Assembly: GCA_018882485.1 (NCBI GenBank)
Contig: VERU01000021.1
Coordinates: 1 to 13,328, forward strand
Length of the DNA stretch: 13,328 bases
Source of the DNA: Rhodoferax sp.
GTDB lineage: Bacteria > Pseudomonadota > Gammaproteobacteria > Burkholderiales > Burkholderiaceae_C
Direction of reading: 5' to 3'
Shown: positions 8,372 to 13,328 of the stretch, piece by piece
Numbering within the stretch: the stretch's first letter is position 1
How the letters are laid out: each line of letters opens with the position of its first letter
The notes under the pieces: generated by a model
Databases searched by the model: none
Told to the model about the DNA's origin: nothing
The model's input: only the letters and a program-made list of their open reading frames with translations
Made by a program: the position numbers and the translations under genes

Positions 8372-8841
8372 GTCCTGCGCTCCCAGACCAGTCGGTGCCG
8401 GCGCTGCACGCTGCCGCCCTGCAGCGCGTCGGTGGCCGACAGGGTGAGGCGCCCATCCGGTGCCAGTTCCACCTGCCGCACCTGGCGGCTGCCCACGAAG
8501 TTGGGGTTGAGCGCGTGCGTCACCTCGTGCACCACCTGCTGGCCGGTGCCCTCTTGCTCCAGCCGGTAGCGGCCAGCGTACTGAAAATAGCTCTCGAAGG
8601 CCGCCAGCCGTTCGGCGTCGGGCGCGTTGCGCGGGCTGTCCTGCGAAAGCGCCGGCCGTTCGGCCCGTGCGATGCACGCGCTCATGCGCCCGTCATCGGT
8701 GTAGCACAGCAGGCCCGTGGCGTCCGCCCCGAAGGGCAGGGTGGCGGGGCGCCCATCGCTGTACTGGATGTCCCAGCACACCAGGTGCCAGCTCCCCTGC
8801 AGCGGATTGCTGCCCTCCGCCCGCTCGACCGCATGGCTCAC
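8368..8841 (-). CDS. Lipocalin-like domain protein
   Basis: This 157-residue small beta-barrel protein reads as the Lipocalin_5 type. Conserved elements are LQGSWHLVCWDI (14-25), PFGADATGLLCYTDDGRMS (36-54), SYFQYAGRY (84-92), HEVTHALNPNFVG (105-117) and C-terminal LVWER (151-155). No signal peptide is seen, so it is probably cytoplasmic. Function is unknown; members often sit beside genes for hydrophobic or aromatic substrate metabolism and may bind such a ligand. The GTG start at 8841 is supported by GGAG at 8851-8848 with a 6-nt spacer. It is the first gene of the operon, 26 nt after the predicted transcription start, and overlaps the next gene as ATGA. Confidence 0.85.
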   Translation of the reverse strand: MSHAVERAEGSNPLQGSWHLVCWDIQYSDGRPATLPFGADATGLLCYTDDGRMSACIARAERPALSQDSPRNAPDAERLAAFESYFQYAGRYRLEQEGTGQQVVHEVTHALNPNFVGSRQVRQVELAPDGRLTLSATDALQGGSVQRRHRLVWERRT

Positions 8842-8873
8842 GTCCGTCTCCAGTCACTTTCTTAGTTGGACCG

Positions 8874-8902
8874 ATGCTAGCCGCCGGTTGCTGCTTTGGC
8901 AA
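8874..8902 (-). promoter_or_regulatory. Predicted sigma70 promoter of the catabolic operon
   Basis: Reading the minus strand, TTGCCA (8902-8897, 5 of 6 to the -35 consensus) is followed by a 17-nt spacer and TAGCAT (8879-8874, 4 of 6 to the -10 consensus). A start near 8867 would leave a leader of about 26 nt containing the GGAG ribosome site of the GTG at 8841. The palindrome at 8883-8907 overlaps the -35 and spacer, which suggests repression. This is a prediction from spacing and consensus only. Confidence 0.6.
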
Positions 8903-8907
8903 CCGGC
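8883..8907. repeat. Perfect inverted repeat, candidate operator
   Basis: Arms GCCGGTTGC (8883-8891) and GCAACCGGC (8899-8907) are exact reverse complements around a 7-nt centre. A second inverted repeat, CCGGCC/GGCCGG (8903-8908 and 8912-8917), overlaps its right arm. The position across the -35 and spacer of the predicted promoter favours an operator, perhaps for the HxlR-type regulator at the operon end. There is no T-run on either side, so an intrinsic terminator for the channel gene is less likely. Confidence 0.6.
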
Positions 8908-8944
8908 CTTGGGCCGGCCCCTGGCCACCCTTGTCACCTGCGTG

Positions 8945-9442
8945 TCAGCCGGCGGGGCCGCTCACCGATCCGGCATCGGGAGCGCGGGGCCCTGCCGGGT
9001 TGGCTGGCGGGGCCTGCGTCACCCGGGACACCTGGGAACGTTGTGACGGCTGTGACAGTTGTGACAGTTGGGTGCGCAACTGGCGCACCTCCTCGCGCAC
9101 GGCGCCGATCTCGCGCAGCAGGTCGCGCTCGATCTGGCGCTCCTCCTGCTCCACGAAGATGGCCGCCACCGAGGCCGTCACCAGCGACAGCACCGCCAGC
9201 CCCAGCAGCACCACCAGCACCGAAAAGAACCGGGAGACATGGGTGCTGGGCACCAGGTCGCCGTAGCCCACGGTGGCCGCCGTGGTGAAGGCCAGCCACA
9301 GGCCGTCGCCCAGGGTCTGGACCTGCGGCTCCAGCAGCCAGAAACCCACGCCGCCGAGCCCCAGGATCATGAGGCACAGCACCAGGGAATAGATCAGGCC
9401 GCGCCGGGTGACCCGGCTGCGGCGCAACTTGCGCAGCTTCAT
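8945..9442 (-). CDS. Two-transmembrane potassium channel (Ion_trans_2)
   Basis: This 165-residue inner-membrane protein has one channel unit: a basic N-terminus (KLRKLRRSRVTRR), a first helix about 16-36, a pore loop with the selectivity filter TVGYGD at 57-62, and a second helix about 72-96. A charged, probably coiled-coil segment (about 97-130, EQEERQIERDLL onward) faces the cytoplasm. It is followed by a Q-x-S repeat (about 127-138) and a Pro/Ala/Gly-rich tail. The length is short and there is no RCK/TrkA regulatory domain, so it resembles minimal KcsA-like channels that assemble as tetramers. The ATG at 9442 is preferred over an in-frame extension to 9658 because the extension lacks channel-like sequence and a -10-like hexamer ends 6 nt upstream of this ATG. 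Confidence 0.88.
   Translation of the reverse strand: MKLRKLRRSRVTRRGLIYSLVLCLMILGLGGVGFWLLEPQVQTLGDGLWLAFTTAATVGYGDLVPSTHVSRFFSVLVVLLGLAVLSLVTASVAAIFVEQEERQIERDLLREIGAVREEVRQLRTQLSQLSQPSQRSQVSRVTQAPPANPAGPRAPDAGSVSGPAG
9026..9070 (-). repeat. Five imperfect 9-bp tandem repeats in the channel C-terminus
   Basis: On the minus strand, CAACTGTCA occurs twice exactly (9070-9062 and 9061-9053), followed by CAGCCGTCA, CAACGTTCC and CAGGTGTCC. The units encode a Q-x-S triplet repeat (QLS QLS QPS QRS QVS) directly after the coiled coil. The repeat keeps frame and could change copy number by slippage. Confidence 0.85.
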
Positions 9443-9448
9443 GGCGCC

Positions 9449-9454
9449 ACTGTA
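9449..9454 (-). promoter_or_regulatory. Candidate -10 element of the channel gene (leaderless start)
   Basis: TACAGT on the minus strand ends 6 nt before the ATG at 9442, which would place the transcription start at the A of the start codon. No Shine-Dalgarno is visible. No good -35 lies 16-18 nt upstream, so this is weaker than the phosphoesterase promoter. Confidence 0.4.
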
Positions 9455-9477
9455 CGCGCTGGCGGGGTGTGCGCCGA

Positions 9478-9493
9478 CTTGACGGCGGTCAAG
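9478..9493. repeat. Inverted repeat in the divergent intergenic region
   Basis: CTTGAC and GTCAAG form exact 6-bp arms around a 4-nt centre. It lies 36 nt upstream of the channel start, in the 181-bp gap that separates the divergent channel and phosphoesterase genes. It could be a regulator site for either gene. Nothing else coding is seen in this gap. Confidence 0.4.
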
Positions 9494-9579
9494 CTGGCCC
9501 GCCTGGTTTTGGTGCACACTGATCCGGTCGCCCTGCGACGGCCGGCGCCCACCTGCGACCGCCCTCGCCAGTCCACCGG

Positions 9580-9591
9580 CAACCCGGGTTG
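9580..9591. repeat. Perfect 12-bp palindrome upstream of the phosphoesterase
   Basis: CAACCCGGGTTG is self-complementary. Flanking CCACC on the left and GGTGG on the right extend the symmetry imperfectly. It overlaps the predicted -35 at 9589-9594, so it is a candidate operator for the phosphoesterase-kinase pair. Confidence 0.45.
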
Positions 9592-9617
9592 GCAGGTGGT
9601 CGGTGGCGACGCACAAT
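9589..9617 (+). promoter_or_regulatory. Predicted promoter of the phosphoesterase-kinase pair (leaderless start)
   Basis: TTGGCA (9589-9594, 5 of 6 to the -35 consensus) is followed by exactly 17 nt and CACAAT (9612-9617, 4 of 6 to the -10 consensus). Six nt then separate the hexamer from the ATG at 9624, so transcription would start at the start codon. No Shine-Dalgarno precedes the ATG. The evidence is spacing and consensus only. Confidence 0.55.
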
Positions 9618-9623
9618 GCCCTC

Positions 9624-10376
9624 ATGAAACTTGCCCTGCTGTCCGACATCCACGCCAACCTGCGGGCGCTGGAAGCCTGTCTGGCCCATGCTGCCAGCCA
9701 GGGTGTGACCCACCACGCCCTGCTGGGCGACCTGGTGGGCTACGGCGCCGAGCCGGGCGCCGTCGTCGAACGTGCGCGCGACCTGCAATCCCGCGGCGCC
9801 TGGGTGCTCCAGGGCAACCACGACGCGCTGGCGGTCCAGCCGCCGGCCGAGGTCCGGCAGATCGGGGACAGCACGGCCGCCTGGACCCATGCGCAGCTCG
9901 ATCCCGGCCAGCGCGCCTACCTCGCGGGCCTGCCGCTGACGCACCGGAGTGACTCCGTGCTGCTGGTGCATGCCAGCGCCGATGCGCCGTCGCAGTGGCG
10001 CTATGTCCAGGATGCCCGCAGTGCGGCGCTCAGCCTGGACGCGGCCGCCGTCCATCCGGCGGTGCGGCATGTGTTTGGCGGCCATGTTCATCACCAATGC
10101 CTGTACTACCGCGGGCGCGATACCGGGTTGATGCAGTTCAACCCGCGCCCGGGTGTGCCGGTGCCGTTGCCTCGCCACCGGCACTGGCTGGCCACGGTGG
10201 GCTCGGTCGGACAGCCGCGCGATGGCAACCCCATGGCCATGTACGCCGTGTTCGATGCCGAGCGCCTGCAACTGGTTTTTCACCGGGTGCCCTACGACCA
10301 CCCCGCGGCAGCCCGGGCGATACGCCGGGCCGGACTGCCGGCCTTTTTTGCAGACCGGCTGGAGACGGGGCGATGA
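9624..10376 (+). CDS. Calcineurin-like metallophosphoesterase
   Basis: This 250-residue cytoplasmic metal-dependent phosphoesterase is similar to the small YfcE/MJ0936-like group. The two-metal motifs appear in order: D8 and H10 (LLSDIHANL), D36 (LLGDLVGYG), N65-H66 (QGNHDAL), H116 (LVHAS), and H154/H156 (FGGHVHH). All predicted ligands are present, so it should be active; the substrate may be a phosphoprotein, a cyclic nucleotide or a dinucleotide. The ATG at 9624 starts directly at the first beta strand; an in-frame GTG at 9603 would add seven residues inside the predicted promoter. Its stop overlaps the kinase start as ATGA, so the two are co-translated and may act on the same signalling step. 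Confidence 0.9.
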   Translation: MKLALLSDIHANLRALEACLAHAASQGVTHHALLGDLVGYGAEPGAVVERARDLQSRGAWVLQGNHDALAVQPPAEVRQIGDSTAAWTHAQLDPGQRAYLAGLPLTHRSDSVLLVHASADAPSQWRYVQDARSAALSLDAAAVHPAVRHVFGGHVHHQCLYYRGRDTGLMQFNPRPGVPVPLPRHRHWLATVGSVGQPRDGNPMAMYAVFDAERLQLVFHRVPYDHPAAARAIRRAGLPAFFADRLETGR

Positions 10377-11812
10377 AGTTGCTGGAGCCGGGATCCCGGA
10401 TCGATGGATTCCTGATCGGCGAATGCCTGCACGCCGGGGGCATGGCCCACATCTACCGGGTGCGTTACGCCGAGGGCGAGGCCGACCCCGGCTTTGCCAT
10501 GGTCATGAAGGTGCCGCGCATGACCGCTGGCGACGGCGCCGAGAACATCGTCAGCTTCGAAGTCGAGCACCAGATGCTGCAGGTCATCAGCGGCCCTCAC
10601 CTGCCGCGTTTCGTGGCCGCGGGCGACCTCGATCACCTGCCCTACCTGGTGATGGAATACATCGAGGGCCACACCCTGGACCACTGGCTGCAGGCCGAGG
10701 CCGCCCCGGATGCGGCGCAGATCGCCCGCCTGGGTGCCGCCACGGCGCAGGCGGTCCACAGCCTGCACCAGCAGAACGCGGTGCACCTGGACCTCAAGCC
10801 GGCCAATGTGCTGATCCGGCCCGATGGCAGCGCGGTGCTGCTGGATTTCGGTCTGTCCTGCCACGCCGACTACCCCGACCTGCTGGCCGAGCAGCTGCGC
10901 AAGGCGGTCGGCTCGCCGGCCTGGATCGCCCCCGAGCAGGTGGTGGGCGTGCGCGGCGATCCCCGCAGCGATGTGTTTGCCATCGGGGTCATGCTGTACC
11001 AGCTGGCCACCGGTGAACTGCCTTTTGGCGAACCGCAGACCGCAGGGGGGCTGCGGCAGCGGCTCTGGATGGACCCGCGGCCGCCGCGCCAGCTGCGCCC
11101 CGACACGCCCGAGTGGCTGCAGGAGGTGATCCTGCGCTGCCTGGCGCCGGTGGCGGCCCAGCGCTACCCGTCGGCCGCCCACCTGGCCTTCGCGTTGCGC
11201 CATCCGCAGCAGGTGCGCATCACGGAGCGGGGCCGGGCCACCCGGGGCACCGGCTTTGGCACCCATTTCCGGCGCTGGATCCGGGCCGCCGGCATGCAGT
11301 ACCAGCCCAGTCCGCTGCCGGCGCGCCAGATCGACGAAGTGCCCATCCTGATGGTGGCGGTGCCGAACCGCGACGTGAGCGACGCCACCCTGTACTCGCT
11401 GCGCGAGGCCACCGCCCGGTCGCTGGGCACCCGGCCCGGCGCGCAGCTGGCCTGTGTCACCGTGATCTCGCCCGGCCAGACCAGCGCCACCGACGACACC
11501 GAGAGCGAAACCAGCGTGCACCGGCGGCACCTGAGCGCCCTGCGCCAGTGGGCCCAGCCGCTGGACCTCAGCGGCCACCAGGCCTCCTACCATGTGCTGG
11601 AATCGGGCGATGTGGCCGACGCGCTGCTGGCCTACGCGCGCGGCAACGCGGTCCATGCCATCGTGATGGGTGCGGCCACCCATGGCCTCATGACCCAGCG
11701 CCTGATCGCCACCGTGCCCATCAAGGTCGCCATGGACGCACCCTGCACCGTGGTGCTGGTCAAGCAGGCCCTGCCGTTCGAACGCCTGGCCGAACCGCTG
11801 GCGCCCGCCTGA
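10373..11812 (+). CDS. Serine/threonine protein kinase fused to a universal stress protein domain
   Basis: This 479-residue soluble fusion begins with a Hanks-type kinase domain (about 8-278) and ends with a universal stress protein domain (about 322-465). Kinase motifs are the Gly-loop GECLHAGGMAHIY (16-28), K46 in VMKVP, a likely partner E63 or E65, catalytic HLDLKPAN with D140 and N145, DFG D158-G160, and APE at 186-188. Leu replaces the Arg of HRD, so it is a non-RD kinase and may not need activation-loop phosphorylation. The USP part has the MGAATHG loop at 432-438, but the following Gly-Ser/Thr of the ATP motif reads A446-T447, so nucleotide binding there is uncertain. There is no transmembrane segment or PASTA domain. 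The ATG overlaps the phosphoesterase stop (ATGA) and has GGAG upstream. Confidence 0.92.
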   Translation: MKLLEPGSRIDGFLIGECLHAGGMAHIYRVRYAEGEADPGFAMVMKVPRMTAGDGAENIVSFEVEHQMLQVISGPHLPRFVAAGDLDHLPYLVMEYIEGHTLDHWLQAEAAPDAAQIARLGAATAQAVHSLHQQNAVHLDLKPANVLIRPDGSAVLLDFGLSCHADYPDLLAEQLRKAVGSPAWIAPEQVVGVRGDPRSDVFAIGVMLYQLATGELPFGEPQTAGGLRQRLWMDPRPPRQLRPDTPEWLQEVILRCLAPVAAQRYPSAAHLAFALRHPQQVRITERGRATRGTGFGTHFRRWIRAAGMQYQPSPLPARQIDEVPILMVAVPNRDVSDATLYSLREATARSLGTRPGAQLACVTVISPGQTSATDDTESETSVHRRHLSALRQWAQPLDLSGHQASYHVLESGDVADALLAYARGNAVHAIVMGAATHGLMTQRLIATVPIKVAMDAPCTVVLVKQALPFERLAEPLAPA

Positions 11813-11841
11813 GCCGGGGTGCCCGCCTGCGGTCCGGCGGT

Positions 11842-11847
11842 GACAAT
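11842..11847 (+). promoter_or_regulatory. Candidate -10 element of srkA (leaderless start)
   Basis: GACAAT ends 6 nt before the ATG at 11854, in the 41-nt gap after the kinase-USP gene. No Shine-Dalgarno and no convincing -35 are seen. It shares the same hexamer-to-ATG distance as the channel and phosphoesterase genes. Confidence 0.4.
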
Positions 11848-11853
11848 GGCTCC

Positions 11854-12921
11854 ATGCCCGATCCCGCCGCATCCGATCCCGCCGACACCCCCCCGCTTCA
11901 CCCGTTTGCGCGGCTCACGCCCGATCGGGTGCTCGATGCGCTGGCCGATATCGGTTTGCGGGGCGATGGCCGCCTGACCGCGCTGAGCTCCTACGAGAAC
12001 CGCGTCTACCAGATTCCGCTGGAAGACGGGCAGGTGGTGGTGGCCAAGTTCTACCGTCCCGGCCGCTGGAGCGAGGCGCAGATCCTCGAGGAGCATGCCT
12101 TCGCCCTGGAGCTGGCGCAGGCCGAGGTGCCCGTGGTGGCGCCGCTGCGGGTGCAGCAGCGCACCCTGCACCAGGGCGGGGGTTTTGCTTTCAGCGTCAG
12201 CCCCTGGCGTGGCGGCCGGCTGCCGGAGCTTGATGAGCCCGAGGTGCTCGAATGGGTGGGTCGCTACCTTGCGCGCATCCACACCGTGGGTGCGCGCCAC
12301 CCGTTTGCCTGCCGCCCGACACTGGATATCGAGACCTTGGGCTGGGGGCCCCGCGACTGGCTGCTCACCCACGACCAGCTGCCGCTGGATGTCCGATCTG
12401 CCTGGGAGGCTGTTTCGGGAAAAGCTCTTGAATTGATAGCAAACTATCCAGTTCTGGCAAGGTATGGAGGCCAAAAAGACTCAGAAGAAAAGCCGGTGGT
12501 GCGGCTGCGCCTGCACGGCGACTGCCATCCCGGCAACATCCTCTGGACCCCGCTGGATCGGCCTGCCGCTCAGGGGCCGGGCCCCCACTTCGTCGACCTG
12601 GACGACGCACGCACCGGCCCGGCCGTGCAGGACCTGTGGATGCTGCTCAGCGGCGAGCGGCCCGAGCGCACGCGCCAGCTGTCGCTGCTGCTCGACGGCT
12701 ACGAGCAGTTCCGCGATTTCGACCGGCGCGAGCTGGCGCTGATCGAGCCGCTGCGCACCCTGCGCATGATCCACTACAGCCAGTGGCTGGCGCAGCGCCG
12801 TGACGATCCGGCCTTTGTCCGCAGCTTTCCCTGGTTCGGCAGCAGCGATTACTGGCAGGGTCAGGTGCAGGCCCTGGAGGACCAGCTCGAGGCCCTGCAG
12901 GAGGATCCGCTGTGGGCCTGA
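11854..12921 (+). CDS. srkA: SrkA/YihE-type stress response Ser/Thr kinase
   Basis: This 355-residue aminoglycoside-phosphotransferase-fold kinase resembles E. coli SrkA (YihE), which phosphorylates proteins in stress and cell-death control. Shared segments are LTPDRVLDAL (21-30), SSYENRVYQ (45-53), VVAKFYRP with K65, QILEEHAFALEL (76-87), the catalytic loop LRLHGDCHPGNILW (218-231) with D223 and N228, metal-binding VDLDDA with D248 and D250, and DLWMLLSGE (260-268). It is longer than the E. coli protein mainly at the N-terminus and in an AT-rich stretch at residues about 187-212. The ATG at 11854 precedes the first conserved segment by 20 residues; an in-frame reading to 11113 would run through the kinase-USP gene and is rejected. 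It follows that gene after 41 nt. Confidence 0.9.
   Translation: MPDPAASDPADTPPLHPFARLTPDRVLDALADIGLRGDGRLTALSSYENRVYQIPLEDGQVVVAKFYRPGRWSEAQILEEHAFALELAQAEVPVVAPLRVQQRTLHQGGGFAFSVSPWRGGRLPELDEPEVLEWVGRYLARIHTVGARHPFACRPTLDIETLGWGPRDWLLTHDQLPLDVRSAWEAVSGKALELIANYPVLARYGGQKDSEEKPVVRLRLHGDCHPGNILWTPLDRPAAQGPGPHFVDLDDARTGPAVQDLWMLLSGERPERTRQLSLLLDGYEQFRDFDRRELALIEPLRTLRMIHYSQWLAQRRDDPAFVRSFPWFGSSDYWQGQVQALEDQLEALQEDPLWA
12411..12490 (+). repeat. AT-rich in-frame insert inside srkA, possible dispersed short repeat
   Basis: This 80-nt stretch is about 41% G+C (33 of 80 counted), far below the surrounding gene, where third positions are almost always G or C. It encodes residues about 187-212 in a linker just before the catalytic loop, with rare-looking codons such as TTA-like AT-rich choices (ATA, GAA, AAA, TAT). 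Compared from memory with E. coli SrkA, this linker is about 12 residues longer. The GATAGC and GAGGCCAAAAA words recall short dispersed repeats of Comamonadaceae genomes. That link is recollection, not a search result. Confidence 0.5.
12899..12904 (+). promoter_or_regulatory. Strong Shine-Dalgarno deciding the transporter start
   Basis: A full AGGAGG lies inside the last codons of srkA, with a 7-nt spacer to the GTG at 12912. It supports the GTG over the ATG at 12993, which has no comparable site. Confidence 0.75.
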
Positions 12922-13328
12922 CCCGGCACGGCCGGGCCAGCCGCCCCGATGTCGCCCCGAGGGCCGGACCGCCCGCGGGAGTGCCGCGGCCCATGCTGGT
13001 GCTGGCCCTGATCGCCATCGGCGTCGGCTGGGGCAGCACGCAGGCGCTGGGCAAGATCGCGGTCTCCACCGGACACCGGCATTTCGGGCTGATCTTCTGG
13101 CAATCGGTGGTCTGCGTGCTGGTGCTGGGCGCGCTCAACGCGCTGCGCCGGCGCAGCTTCGCCATCGACCGCGCCGGGCTGCGCTTTGCCCTGGTGGTGG
13201 CGCTGGTCGGCACGCTGGTGCCCAACTCCACCTTCTACATCGCGGTCGCCCATTTGCCGGGCGGCGTCATGTCCATCCTCATTGCCCTGGTGCCGCTGCT
13301 GGCCCTGCCCATGGCGGTGGCGCTGGGC
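12912..13328 (+). CDS. EamA/DMT-family transporter (C-terminus cut by window edge)
   Basis: This is an inner-membrane drug/metabolite transporter-type protein, with 139 codons visible before the right edge. After a 27-residue Arg/Pro-rich cytoplasmic N-terminus there are four hydrophobic helices at about 28-47, 60-80, 92-112 and 118-139. The first contains the GVGWGSTQALGK segment typical of EamA repeats; the second half of the repeat is missing because of the edge. The GTG start overlaps the srkA stop by 10 bp and has an ideal AGGAGG, so it is probably translated from the same transcript. Direction and substrate of transport are unknown. Confidence 0.82.
   Translation, partial: MGLTRHGRASRPDVAPRAGPPAGVPRPMLVLALIAIGVGWGSTQALGKIAVSTGHRHFGLIFWQSVVCVLVLGALNALRRRSFAIDRAGLRFALVVALVGTLVPNSTFYIAVAHLPGGVMSILIALVPLLALPMAVALG

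Noticed and set aside
6497..8569. Long plus-strand reading frame of 690 codons
   Set aside because: It is antisense to the PaaN-like dehydrogenase, and its His/Gln/Arg-rich composition is typical of a shadow frame.
8372..8677. N-terminal extension of the PaaN-like dehydrogenase
   Set aside because: It overlaps the lipocalin-like gene out of frame, and the ATGA junction gives a natural start at 8371.
8883..8907. Intrinsic terminator for the channel gene
   Set aside because: The hairpin is strong but has no T-run on the minus-strand side, and it overlaps a good promoter, so an operator reading is preferred.
11113..11853. N-terminal extension of srkA
   Set aside because: It is an out-of-frame shadow of the kinase-USP gene; conserved SrkA sequence begins only after the ATG at 11854.
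10292..11872. Minus-strand reading frame of 526 codons
   Set aside because: It is antisense to the kinase-USP gene, which has complete kinase motifs; no domain is visible in the minus frame.

Overview
The window is a GC-rich, gene-dense stretch of bacterial chromosome. The gene families, the many 1-13 bp gene junctions and the likely leaderless starts suggest a betaproteobacterium of the order Burkholderiales, probably Comamonadaceae. That placement is inference; no rRNA or other marker is present. I see no tRNA, rRNA, CRISPR array, insertion sequence or phage gene.

Positions 1-8841 (minus strand) read as one catabolic operon. In transcription order it encodes a lipocalin-like protein (GTG 8841), a PaaN-type aldehyde dehydrogenase, a non-heme iron carotenoid oxygenase (RPE65/lignostilbene dioxygenase family), an AMP-forming acyl-CoA synthetase, an alpha/beta hydrolase, a nitronate monooxygenase-like flavoprotein, an SCP2-type thiolase, and a HxlR-family regulator that runs off the left edge. 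Most junctions overlap by 4-8 bp or are 1-13 nt apart; the longest is 42 nt. A sigma70-like promoter with a perfect 25-bp hairpin palindrome across its -35 and spacer lies just upstream (8874-8907). The set suggests oxidative cleavage of an alkene to an aldehyde, oxidation to an acid, CoA activation and thiolytic processing. The substrate cannot be read from the sequence.

Positions 8945-9442 (minus) encode a small two-helix potassium channel with a TVGYGD filter and a cytoplasmic coiled coil. From 9624 the plus strand carries a stress/signalling group: a calcineurin-like phosphoesterase, a Ser/Thr kinase fused to a universal stress protein domain (coupled by ATGA), an SrkA/YihE-type kinase, and the start of an EamA-family transporter cut by the right edge. 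The divergent 9443-9623 gap holds two palindromes and both promoters. Three genes (channel, phosphoesterase, srkA) have a -10-like hexamer ending exactly 6 nt before ATG and no Shine-Dalgarno, consistent with leaderless mRNAs.

The points most worth a second look are the unassigned oxygenase operon and its operator, the altered metal-shell position in the oxygenase, the phosphoesterase/kinase-USP pair, the leaderless start pattern, and an AT-rich in-frame insert in srkA.
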